Source: Planctomycetota bacterium (lineage in GTDB: Bacteria; Planctomycetota; PUPC01; JACPCR01). Taken from it: a stretch of 52,260 nt of DNA. The stretch is from NCBI GenBank assembly GCA_027625095.1, contig JAQBXN010000051.1:1-52260 (forward strand), written 5' to 3'. Below the pieces are notes generated by a model. That model ran no database searches and had not been told where the DNA came from. It worked only from the letters and a program-made list of their open reading frames with translations. The position numbers and the translations under genes are program-made. This document shows positions 44,774-52,260 of this stretch, in pieces (the stretch's first letter is position 1; each line of letters begins with the position of its first letter).

Positions 44774-46930
44774 ATGGCCCAACGAACTCATGTGACGGCG
44801 CCTTTCACGGTTGTGCTGCTCGCTCTCATCCTCGCGGCTGAGGCCGGCTACCAGCAGGTACAGTTGCCCCTGAAAGAGCTGCCGCAGGAGCACGAATACC
44901 AGCGTGGACTTCGGGAGTTCATCGGATCGTTGAAAGCCGAGGACCTGGCAGTCGAACTTCTGCCGGTATCCCTTTCGCCCATCGAGGACCAGGAAGCGCT
45001 CTACCGCCTCTGGGTATTGGCCAAACACCTGCCGCAACTGAGCGCGGTCACGCTGCCGGCAGAGCCGTTCACCCTCGACGCCATCGAAGGCGAGGAAGGG
45101 TTGCGTGTCCCCGTCGCTCCGAGCCAGAGCCAGATGCTGGCCTGGCTGTCAGCCTGGGACTACCCCGGGAATACTTACAAGGGCTCACGCGCTCTAAAAC
45201 TTCGGGGGCTGGTTCTGGCCGCCATTGACATGGCGATGCTCGACTATCTCTACGAGCACGATCCTCGTGGCGCCGACCGTGCGGACTACCTCGGCGGTAA
45301 TCTGATCTGGATCGGCTACACCTATTTGCACTGCAGGGACGTGCTGACTGTCCAACAGCGGGCCGCCTTCGAGGCCGGTATCCGAAAGCTCGTGGAGGGG
45401 CATCTGTTCCGATGGGGTCCCAAAGGGTCGATGACCGACATGGATCTTTTCGCGCCGGTCGGCCTGTGGTATCTCTCGCAGGCCATGGGTGACCCAGCCT
45501 TCAGTAAGGCGTGCAAGGACTATTCCCGCCAGCTCTTCGAGGACGAGCGCTACTTCCATCCCGCCGGCTACTTCGTGGATAACGGATGCTTCGATGTTTC
45601 CTATAACGGCATCAGCATCTACTTTGGTGTGTGGGCGGCGATGGCCTCGGACTGGGACTTCACTCAGGAGGCGTTGAGGAAGACGCTCCGGCTGCGCGCC
45701 CATCTTTGCTTCCTGGCTCCGGACGGTTCTGAGACGGGACCGAGCGCCATGAGTTCGCGCACGTCGGCTGATTCGGCCCACGACCAGTGGCAGTTCGCGC
45801 ACCGTCAGCCCGCCGAAGGAATGATCGCCGACGAATCGATCTACCGTTCCCCGATCCCGGACAAGCCCACCATGCAGAATGCCCACGAGAGGGTGGTCAG
45901 CACGATCAGCGCGGCCATTGCCCGGCCGACCGAGGCCAAGCCCGGCCCATGGCGCGAGGGGCATTGGAGCGGGTACATCAACTTTGGCTACGAGCACACT
46001 CCCAAGGGACACTACGCGCGGCTGGTCGCACTCAAGGCCGCGGATTCGCCGCTCCTGCAACCGCTCTACAAGACGGACGCTACCTTCATCCGTGAGTTCG
46101 AGCGCGCCTTCGTGATCGCAAAGCAGCCCACGTGGGGAGGAGCCATACACACGGGGCCGGTCGGGCGCGACGTGGGACACAACGGACTCTGGTACGGCCA
46201 CGGTGGCGGACAACTCGCTACCTTCTGGACGCCCGGGTCGGGGACCATCATCGTCGGCCGCACCCGTGGTGTACAGGGCGCGGTTTACAATCTCTACGAC
46301 GAATGGCGGTCGTGGCCCGCCCACGCGGTGATCGGCTTGACCGGACGGGATGAACTGGTCACGTCCAACCGTATCCAGAAGCCAGACATGGAGCAGACGG
46401 TCGGTGAAGACCGTGCCGAGATTGTCGCACGTGGCGTAATGCCTATGTACAACAAAAGCCGCACCGGCACCACCTCGTCAGGCATCGCTTACGAGCGGCG
46501 CTTCACGCTGTCGAGCGAAGGAGCGATCGTCTCGACCTTGATTAAATCCAGCGAGGAATCGCCGTGGATGAAGGAGCTGTACGAGACGATCCCCGTTTAC
46601 ATGAACCCCGGCGGCAAGAAGGGGCCGACCACGATCGAGTTTCGCAGGAACGGCGAGTGGATTCCCGGCACAGCCGACACTCAGGATGCGGTCGATGCGG
46701 TGCGCATCACGCGATTCGAGAGCGCGGTCGATGTGACCTTCGGCCGCCCGCGGCGGGTGCAACTTTCGCCGGTAGTCTGGTTCGACGGCTACCAGTCGAT
46801 GGCCCGCGTGCGCACAGTGCTCGTGGACCTGATCGAAGGGGCCGAACGCGGCACGAGCGGCCACGGCGGCCTGCCGGTGGTAGTCAAGACTTCAAAGGTC
46901 ACCTACCGGATCGCCCCGGTCGCCAAGTGA
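44774..46930 (+). CDS. Secreted polysaccharide-lyase-like protein, (alpha/alpha) toroid
   Basis: A 718-residue protein with a Sec signal peptide (FTVVLLALILAAEA, cleavage near residue 24). The N-terminal 400 residues are helical (RALKLRGLVLAAIDMAML, CFDVSYNGISIYFGVWAAMA), resembling the alpha/alpha toroid of heparinase II/III, alginate or hyaluronate-type lyases. The C-terminal ~300 residues are beta-rich (ATFWTPGSGTIIVGRTRG; SSGIAYERRFTLSSEGAI), as in the antiparallel sheet domain of such lyases. I cannot name the family or identify the catalytic residues with confidence. AGGAG precedes the ATG by eight bases. Codon use is noticeably richer in G+C than in the left half of the window. It likely acts outside the cytoplasm on a uronic-acid-containing glycan; substrate not known. 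Confidence 0.7.
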   Translation: MAQRTHVTAPFTVVLLALILAAEAGYQQVQLPLKELPQEHEYQRGLREFIGSLKAEDLAVELLPVSLSPIEDQEALYRLWVLAKHLPQLSAVTLPAEPFTLDAIEGEEGLRVPVAPSQSQMLAWLSAWDYPGNTYKGSRALKLRGLVLAAIDMAMLDYLYEHDPRGADRADYLGGNLIWIGYTYLHCRDVLTVQQRAAFEAGIRKLVEGHLFRWGPKGSMTDMDLFAPVGLWYLSQAMGDPAFSKACKDYSRQLFEDERYFHPAGYFVDNGCFDVSYNGISIYFGVWAAMASDWDFTQEALRKTLRLRAHLCFLAPDGSETGPSAMSSRTSADSAHDQWQFAHRQPAEGMIADESIYRSPIPDKPTMQNAHERVVSTISAAIARPTEAKPGPWREGHWSGYINFGYEHTPKGHYARLVALKAADSPLLQPLYKTDATFIREFERAFVIAKQPTWGGAIHTGPVGRDVGHNGLWYGHGGGQLATFWTPGSGTIIVGRTRGVQGAVYNLYDEWRSWPAHAVIGLTGRDELVTSNRIQKPDMEQTVGEDRAEIVARGVMPMYNKSRTGTTSSGIAYERRFTLSSEGAIVSTLIKSSEESPWMKELYETIPVYMNPGGKKGPTTIEFRRNGEWIPGTADTQDAVDAVRITRFESAVDVTFGRPRRVQLSPVVWFDGYQSMARVRTVLVDLIEGAERGTSGHGGLPVVVKTSKVTYRIAPVAK

Positions 46931-47253
46931 TCGACCCCACCCGTGGAATTGCCGCCGGCCGAACATAGGCCGTCGTTAAGCCAGAAGCCAATCCGGTCAC
47001 CGTTCTTCGCGAGCGCAAGTGGCTCAACGAACTGTGTGCCGATGGCCTGATCTGACCGATGATTATCTTTTGGGAGAAATAGACAATACGATGTGCAGAA
47101 CCCGGAAGCAGCCAGGAAGAGCCTGCAGGCTGGCAGATTAAGACTCGACTCCTTCAGTTCTATGAACTTGAGTTCACGTAACCGCTCAAGGGCCCAAGGT
47201 TGGACACAGCTAAATCAAACAACGACATGAGTTCTCCAGCTTGCGGCTACGGG
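46931..47253. other. Intergenic with a short gene remnant
   Basis: A 323-base gap. A + frame from about 46978 to the TGA at 47053-47055 reads as coding (NPVTVLRERKWLNELCADGLI) but has no start and no further context, and looks like the tail of a lost gene. The rest shows no promoter I trust. Confidence 0.4.
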
Positions 47254-49878
47254 ATGCGCCCAGCGAAGCGGCGATGTGTCAGGGGTTTGTTACTTCTGGC
47301 CTGCGGCCTGTCGCTTGCCGTTCCGCTGGCTGCGGAAGTGGGTGAACCGTTGGCCAGCTTCAAGGCTGCGGAACTCGAGTATGATCGCAACGACCGTGAC
47401 ATCACTCTGATCGAGGAAGAGAAGGATGGAGTGGCGCCGGCCCTGGAGGTTCGGGTCAGCCGATCCAGAGTTACGAGGACAAAGGAGGGTCAGCCGGTTT
47501 GCCGCACTTCGGCCATTGAAAAGCTTGCGGACGGAACCTACCGGGTCACGGTGCGCCTCCGCATGCGGGGATTGCTGCACTCGGTGGGCAATGGCATCAG
47601 CATCGCCATCATCGGCAAAGGCGGCGGTGTTGTAACTTCCCGCATTTTCTATCCCGCTGACTTTACTGAAGAGGATCGGGCTCAGGATTTTCATCTGGAT
47701 TTCGACCTGCATCCGCCCCTGCTCGAACGCATGCACTTTGAGTCGCCAGAGATCGAGGACTTTCTGACCTCCGTGCTTGGTGAACTCTCCAGGCTTGACC
47801 CGACTCATGTGACGGCTCTGCGCGTAGGGATCGAAAAGAACCCCGGGCAACTACTGCCTGAGCCGCCCAATGCCGACGGCAGGCTGAAGCAGTTGCTGCT
47901 GCGAGTAAACGGCGCCGGTGGTGTACCGGGCCGGGAAGATCTGAGGGTCGCGATCTCTTTGCCTTCAGAGAAAACGGGCATTGGCGGCAGCCGCGGAAAC
48001 TCCACTCCCTTCCCGTCTTTGCGGCGACTATTCGTCGAGGATGTCCGCGTTGGGAAGCTGTCCGAATCGGCGGTGACGGTGCGGGAATTGTCCGCCCAGT
48101 ACGCCTGGCGTCGGCCTGGCGAGACGCAGCACTTCACGCTCCATCTGCATAACCGTTCTGGCTCTGAGCAGACTGCCGAGCTGCGCTTCAGTATCCTGCA
48201 CGGGCTGAAAGGGCGAACTGCGTTACCACCGCGGCAAGTGCGGATGCCTGACGGCGCTTTCCACCGGGAGCAAATCGAATGGCCCGTTCCTGCCAATCAC
48301 CCTCTCTGGGGGCAGGCAGCGCTGGTCGAGGCCGTGGTCGCTGGCGAGGTGGTCTCGTCCGCCCGGACATGGTTCACGGTTCATCCCCGCAACAATGCGG
48401 TGCTTATCCACTGGTCGGATCCTGCCGGGACGCGGGAAGGGCCTCGCTGGCATCACCCTTATGCGGCCAAGCCGAATGTGGCGAACCACTATGAATTCTT
48501 CGCGCCCACGCCCTACGACTCCGCGGGCCTGGTTTACGAGGAACCGGGCAAGCCCTTCCCCGCCGGTAACTCGCAGAAGATTGAGTCCATCGCCAGGCAA
48601 AAGGCAATGGCCGATAAGCTCGCCAGGCAGGGCGTCGCCTCGGCCTTCTATCTCGAAGGGCACGGCACGGGCCGCAAGGCATGGAACCTGTATTGGGACG
48701 AGCCAGAGAAGGTGGCCTACATTTCCGGGTACATTTCAGATGAGTTCTATCTGAAACATGTGACAAGCTGGGCCGCTACAGCCGCGGCTCTGGCCCAGGG
48801 AAAGGACGCCAAGGCCGAGTATCCCCACCTGGGCTTCGTGATGTTCAACACCCTCTATCCCGAGGTCGTCGACAGGGTGATCCAGGGAACTATTGACCTG
48901 ATGCGACGCGTGCCCTTCAACACCTGCCGCTGGGACAATGCCGTGCCGCTCAAAGCCCACGGCCGGAACATACTCGGACACGACCTGGGCAAAACCGATG
49001 CTGAATTGACCGCGATCAGCGTCGATAATCTGCGCCGCTATCTGAAGGAAATCCGTGCGGTTCATCCGCAATTTGAACTCGGCTTCAACGGTGGTCTGGG
49101 CGAACTGATGGGCAAACGCAAAGACCCGTTCGACTTCGCATCCGCCCGTGCCGCCGTCGACAGGGACCCCATTACCAAGTTTATCCTGACCGACCACGGC
49201 TTCGTGATGGAGGAGGCGTGGGGGCACAGTTTTGAGGGCTTCAACGATTACAAAATCGTTTGCCGAAATTATCTCCGCGCCTGCCGGGCCGAGAGCGCGG
49301 CTTACAAATACGCAGGCGGGCATCACGGTCACATGTTCCGTGATAATGGTGTGGAATATACGCCTGACGATATCTACCAGCAGTTGTTCAGCCTGCTCGG
49401 CGGTGCCCATCTCTCCTATGTCAATTTCGGTCCTCTGCCCGAGAGCGATTACGACCTGGGCGTTTACGCCGCCCGCTTCGGCGAGTTCTTCTGGGACCCG
49501 AAGCTTCGCCAACTTGAGGAGATTGCCGACAAGGTCGAGGTGGATACTGACGCGGACCTGTGGACCGCCGAGGCCGGGTTCGAGAAAGAGACCGAGCGCG
49601 GCACGCTGCTCTACGTGCTGCCGTTCATCAATCCGCCGGTGACCGCGAAGTGGCTGGAGAACCGTTACGGCGTTTTCCCCGCGCCAGTCGCCGGGCCACT
49701 GCCGGTGCGAGTCGCCATCCCCGAGGGCTACAGTCGCGTCGCGTCCGTCACCCACCTGGAGAACAGCCCCTGGCCCGAGGCGAAGCCGCTCGCTTTCGAT
49801 GCCGGTGGGGATGCGGTGGAGTTCAAGCTGCCGGAACTCATCACCTTCGAGGTCGTTGTCGTGGAGTTTTCAAAATGA
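47254..49878 (+). CDS. Secreted TIM-barrel glycosidase-like protein
   Basis: An 874-residue exported protein with a signal peptide (RRCVRGLLLLACGLSLAVPLAA). The N-terminal ~190 residues form a beta-sandwich, possibly carbohydrate-binding. An Ig-like stretch (QHFTLHLHNRSGSEQTAELRF in part) follows, then a likely (beta/alpha)8 barrel of about 350 residues with aromatic and acidic loop motifs (FYLEGHGTG, RVPFNTCRWDNAVP, FELGFNGGLGE, HGFVMEEAWGHSFEGF) and a small beta domain at the end. The barrel resembles the uncharacterised hypothetical-glycosidase groups, and the Asp in CRWDNA and the Glu in MEEAW are candidate catalytic residues. The start is uncertain: TTG 47200, ATG 47227 and ATG 47254 share a frame, and I favour 47254 for the signal peptide. 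It overlaps the next gene by ATGA. Confidence 0.65.
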   Translation: MRPAKRRCVRGLLLLACGLSLAVPLAAEVGEPLASFKAAELEYDRNDRDITLIEEEKDGVAPALEVRVSRSRVTRTKEGQPVCRTSAIEKLADGTYRVTVRLRMRGLLHSVGNGISIAIIGKGGGVVTSRIFYPADFTEEDRAQDFHLDFDLHPPLLERMHFESPEIEDFLTSVLGELSRLDPTHVTALRVGIEKNPGQLLPEPPNADGRLKQLLLRVNGAGGVPGREDLRVAISLPSEKTGIGGSRGNSTPFPSLRRLFVEDVRVGKLSESAVTVRELSAQYAWRRPGETQHFTLHLHNRSGSEQTAELRFSILHGLKGRTALPPRQVRMPDGAFHREQIEWPVPANHPLWGQAALVEAVVAGEVVSSARTWFTVHPRNNAVLIHWSDPAGTREGPRWHHPYAAKPNVANHYEFFAPTPYDSAGLVYEEPGKPFPAGNSQKIESIARQKAMADKLARQGVASAFYLEGHGTGRKAWNLYWDEPEKVAYISGYISDEFYLKHVTSWAATAAALAQGKDAKAEYPHLGFVMFNTLYPEVVDRVIQGTIDLMRRVPFNTCRWDNAVPLKAHGRNILGHDLGKTDAELTAISVDNLRRYLKEIRAVHPQFELGFNGGLGELMGKRKDPFDFASARAAVDRDPITKFILTDHGFVMEEAWGHSFEGFNDYKIVCRNYLRACRAESAAYKYAGGHHGHMFRDNGVEYTPDDIYQQLFSLLGGAHLSYVNFGPLPESDYDLGVYAARFGEFFWDPKLRQLEEIADKVEVDTDADLWTAEAGFEKETERGTLLYVLPFINPPVTAKWLENRYGVFPAPVAGPLPVRVAIPEGYSRVASVTHLENSPWPEAKPLAFDAGGDAVEFKLPELITFEVVVVEFSK

Positions 49879-51953
49879 ACCAAACATTAGCGATAAGACC
49901 AGCCGAAGAACGACTCGAAGACACGATGATAAATAAGCTGCGCACGCTTCTTACGATTCTAATACTTGCCTTCGGCGCCGTGCCTCCTGTGACCGAGGCC
50001 GAAGATGGCGTGCATGCCAGCGTGGTTACCGACGAGGATGACGATGAAGCAATCCTCATGGAATCGGAGTGGATCAGCATGCACTTGCTGCCGTGGCGTC
50101 AGGCGTTGATCAACCGTTTCGTTTTCCGTCCCACGGGCAACGACATCGTCGCACCGACGAATCCCAAACACCGTATGGGCGGAGGCGGAGGCATCCTGAT
50201 GGACTGCCTTTGGGAGCAGGACTGGCGTTTCCAGGAACTGGCCTACAAGCAGTACAAATACAAGGTTACCAAGAATGGTCCGGATGAGGCCCAGGTGGTA
50301 TTCGAGACCGACATCACCGGCTGGCTCGGCAGCGACAACAGCGGCATGGTCAGCAATCTGCTGTCTAACCTGACCCTACGCCGGATGGTGACTCTCAAGG
50401 CGGGGCAGCCTTTCTTCCGCTTTGATATCGAGTTCATCAACAATGACCGTTGGGCCAAACGCCCGACCTTCTGGGTGCACAACAACTCGATCCTCCGCGG
50501 TGGCTCCGGCAAGGATACTGTCGTGCGGCCCACGGACGCAGCCCTCGCGGCCATCGGCGGTGACCAGGAGGCCTACGCCGGGCCCCAGGGCATGCAATTT
50601 ATCGATAACTTCACCCACGGCTGGAGCGCCAAGCTTTCCAAGGAACGGCGCGAAGGGATCGTATACCTGATGGACTTCGATTATGTGGGCAAGCTCTACA
50701 ATTGCTTTGAAAACCACGGTGAGAGTGGTACGTCAGAGTGGTGGTACAACTCGATCCTTTCCTTCAGCAAACAGCCGTGGAAGGGACGCGTCTACATCTT
50801 GCCAATGATTGGCCTGTCCCGGGTAGACCATGCCAATCCGCATTTCATTTGCGCTATGGAGCCGCGCCGTGAGGAAGGCCAGTTGGTCGTCGATTTTGCC
50901 CTGACCTCCTCCTATGAGAGCGCCGCCCAGGTCACCCTCGTCACCGAGGTCCGATACAACCTCGCCGGTGAAAAACCGGCCACAGTGCAGGCCGAGCCGC
51001 TGATCATTGACAACCTCGCCATTCAGCCAACCCGCGCGCGTCTTGCCGTGGAGCTCGACGCGCCGGACCCGCTGCTGTTTAAGGTCAAAGCTTTCGTGGA
51101 ACTACCCGAGGGCGACGTGAAGACCTACACGTTCCAGCGCTTTTACACCGGCGACTACAGGCTCAAGAGCAACATCCGGAATGTCGGCGCCGGGCCGCTG
51201 GTCACGTTGGACCGCCCCGTTCAGAATCCGTTAGTCCCGCCGGTGCCTGCCGGCCTCTCCATCAACCGGAAGGATTTCAAAGTCTTCGGCATCCACGGGG
51301 TGGGCACGCTTCGCCTGGGTTTGGAACAGGCAGTGAAAAATGATATTCCCGCTGCGGTTTATGAGACCGGCTATTGTGTGGGCTTCGATGCTCCGCAGAA
51401 CGGCCTCACCGACTTTCCCTACGACTACGAGCGGCTTTACGATCATCGGGTTCTGGTGCTGTCCAATGTTCAAGACCGGGAGTTCCGCCGCGTCGGCGCT
51501 TCAATCCTGCTTCCCTGGCTCGAGGCCGGTGGCGGGCTGGTCATGGTCGGAGGGCCGTTCGCCTTTTCGTTCGAGCACCGGGAACACCCCATCAATTCGC
51601 GCTACCCCTTCGTGCCGCAGGAAAACACCCTCCGCCGCGGGCCATTGCAACTCCAGCCGCCCGACATGCCCGACCATCCCATTTTTGCCGGTATAAAACT
51701 GGACAACCTGCCATGGCTGCACTTCTATCACGACCTGGATCTGAAAAAGGACAGCGGGGCACGAGTGCTGATGCGTGTCGGCGATCAGCCCTTCATTGTC
51801 GAGCGGGTCCACGAGAAACAGCGCACCATCGCAGTGACCATCAATCCATTCGGTAAAGAAGCATTTTTCGACGGCAAGCTGCACGTCCGCAACTGGGACC
51901 AATGGCCGAACCTTTTCGTAAACATCGTTAAATATGCCGGCCATGGAAATTGA
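49875..51953 (+). CDS. Secreted beta-sandwich protein with C-terminal GATase/ThuA-like domain
   Basis: A 692-residue protein with a signal peptide (MINKLRTLLTILILAFGAVPP, starting at the second ATG, 49926). Residues ~50-330 are beta-rich (RFVFRPTGNDIV, FFRFDIEFINND, WWYNSILSFSKQPWKGRVYI), resembling a galactose-mutarotase or supersandwich fold that could bind sugar. Beyond ~460 comes an alpha-beta domain with LVLSNVQDREFRRVGASILL, PWLEAGGGLVMVGGPFAFSF and MPDHPIFAGI, resembling the class I glutamine-amidotransferase/ThuA-type fold but without the usual nucleophile Cys in the GGG turn. Its start overlaps the stop of the TIM-barrel gene (ATGA), so the two are coupled. I do not recognise the whole family; carbohydrate processing is inferred from the neighbours. 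Confidence 0.65.
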   Translation: MNQTLAIRPAEERLEDTMINKLRTLLTILILAFGAVPPVTEAEDGVHASVVTDEDDDEAILMESEWISMHLLPWRQALINRFVFRPTGNDIVAPTNPKHRMGGGGGILMDCLWEQDWRFQELAYKQYKYKVTKNGPDEAQVVFETDITGWLGSDNSGMVSNLLSNLTLRRMVTLKAGQPFFRFDIEFINNDRWAKRPTFWVHNNSILRGGSGKDTVVRPTDAALAAIGGDQEAYAGPQGMQFIDNFTHGWSAKLSKERREGIVYLMDFDYVGKLYNCFENHGESGTSEWWYNSILSFSKQPWKGRVYILPMIGLSRVDHANPHFICAMEPRREEGQLVVDFALTSSYESAAQVTLVTEVRYNLAGEKPATVQAEPLIIDNLAIQPTRARLAVELDAPDPLLFKVKAFVELPEGDVKTYTFQRFYTGDYRLKSNIRNVGAGPLVTLDRPVQNPLVPPVPAGLSINRKDFKVFGIHGVGTLRLGLEQAVKNDIPAAVYETGYCVGFDAPQNGLTDFPYDYERLYDHRVLVLSNVQDREFRRVGASILLPWLEAGGGLVMVGGPFAFSFEHREHPINSRYPFVPQENTLRRGPLQLQPPDMPDHPIFAGIKLDNLPWLHFYHDLDLKKDSGARVLMRVGDQPFIVERVHEKQRTIAVTINPFGKEAFFDGKLHVRNWDQWPNLFVNIVKYAGHGN

Positions 51954-52260
51954 GACTGGCTCAGTAATCATCGTGGCGACAGGCTGCCAGATTCGTTCGA
52001 AAAAAGTCGGTCGCAGGCGATTACTGGCCTGAAAGGTCAAAACATACCAGCCCGGGGCAATGCCCCGGGTAGACATAGGAGAGGTCGGTTCAGCCCTGAA
52101 AGGGCGTCACAAATGAATGCGGAACAAACTTTGTATCGCCCTTACAGGGCTTTTGAGGGGGCCTTTCTCCAAACCCAGGGCGTTGCCCAGGGCTTTGCCC
52201 ACATTTCTGATTCTTGAACACCAACGGTGTTCTTGCCTCCAGCCCAGGGTTCGCGAGTCT
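51954..52260. repeat. REP-type palindrome cluster
   Basis: No gene. Several G/C-rich palindromes follow one another: cccggggc-aat-gccccggg (52052-52070), gccct-gaa-agggc (about 52096-52108), gccct-tac-agggc (about 52138-52150), gggc-gtt-gccc within a longer imperfect repeat (about 52183), and gaacacc-aac-ggtgttc (about 52216). The words gccctgaaagggcg and cccagggc are typical of interspersed REP elements mobilised by RAYT-type transposases in many planctomycete and Bacteroidetes-like genomes. No RAYT gene is in the window, and the element continues beyond its end. Confidence 0.7.

Noticed and set aside
45194..46324. 376-codon minus-strand open frame
   Set aside because: Antisense to the lyase-like gene; composition (Arg/Gly-rich) is typical of a shadow frame in G+C-rich sequence and it has no motif.
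48736..49755. 339-codon minus-strand open frame
   Set aside because: Antisense to the TIM-barrel gene with no recognisable domain.

Overview
The window is a 52 kb chromosomal stretch from a Gram-negative bacterium. KdsB (LPS Kdo activation), an MsbA-like exporter, lipoprotein and Sec signal peptides and a DolP-mannosyltransferase-like (GT39) membrane enzyme point to an outer membrane. Paired phytanoyl-CoA dioxygenase-like proteins, paired ThuA proteins, a DUF6785-type membrane protein and an McsA-McsB-ClpC module in a Kdo-bearing cell fit a PVC-like or candidate-phylum lineage (Planctomycetota, Lentisphaerota, Hydrogenedentota, Sumerlaeota and Poribacteria are all possible). I cannot place it more precisely from sequence alone. 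No rRNA, tRNA, CRISPR array or intact transposase was found.

Layout. 0.2-3.2 kb (-): MsbA-like ABC exporter and GT4 glycosyltransferase. 3.4-5.2 kb (+): lipoprotein metallophosphoesterase. 5.2-7.5 kb (-): Nif3-like, GNAT and NERD-domain genes. 7.75-8.8 kb (+): acidic hypothetical coupled to a MauE/DoxX-like membrane protein. 8.9-10.4 kb (-): ECF sigma factor and membrane anti-sigma candidate, with an ECF-type promoter in front. 10.7-13.1 kb (+): ribH, nusB, ftsY and a PNPOx-family gene. 13.3-16.9 kb (-): ThuA, MFS transporter and FabG-like reductase. 17.2-20.7 kb (+): PhyH, kdsB, pyrG. 20.9-23.2 kb (-): DUF309 and DUF6785 proteins. 23.5-27.7 kb (-): mcsA-mcsB-clpC, with a sigma70-type promoter in front and a strong intrinsic terminator behind. 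27.9-30.4 kb: GT39, an alkyltransferase-like DNA-repair protein and a methyltransferase. 30.6-32.7 kb (-): coaE-rho. 33.0-36.4 kb (+): membrane-anchored coiled-coil protein with BRCT-like repeats, a second PhyH and a second ThuA. 36.5-37.2 kb (-): HpcH/HpaI aldolase. 37.5-42.4 kb (+): double-FHA membrane protein coupled to a 946-residue secreted lectin-like protein.

42.45-43.85 kb is a graveyard of gene fragments (alcohol dehydrogenase, GntR-like helix-turn-helix, DUF4143 ATPase tail). It is followed at 43.9-52.0 kb by a visibly more G+C-rich accessory cluster on the + strand: a SGNH-like hydrolase, a polysaccharide-lyase-like protein, a TIM-barrel glycosidase-like protein and a beta-sandwich protein ending in a glutamine-amidotransferase-like (ThuA/GATase fold) domain. 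The window ends in a cluster of interspersed palindromes of the REP type.

The housekeeping genes are ordinary. The parts most likely to be undescribed are the accessory carbohydrate cluster at 43.9-52 kb, the FHA/lectin pair at 37.5-42.4 kb, and the BRCT-like membrane protein at 33.0-34.5 kb. Promoter and terminator calls rest on reading motifs by eye. Residue positions in long proteins are approximate.
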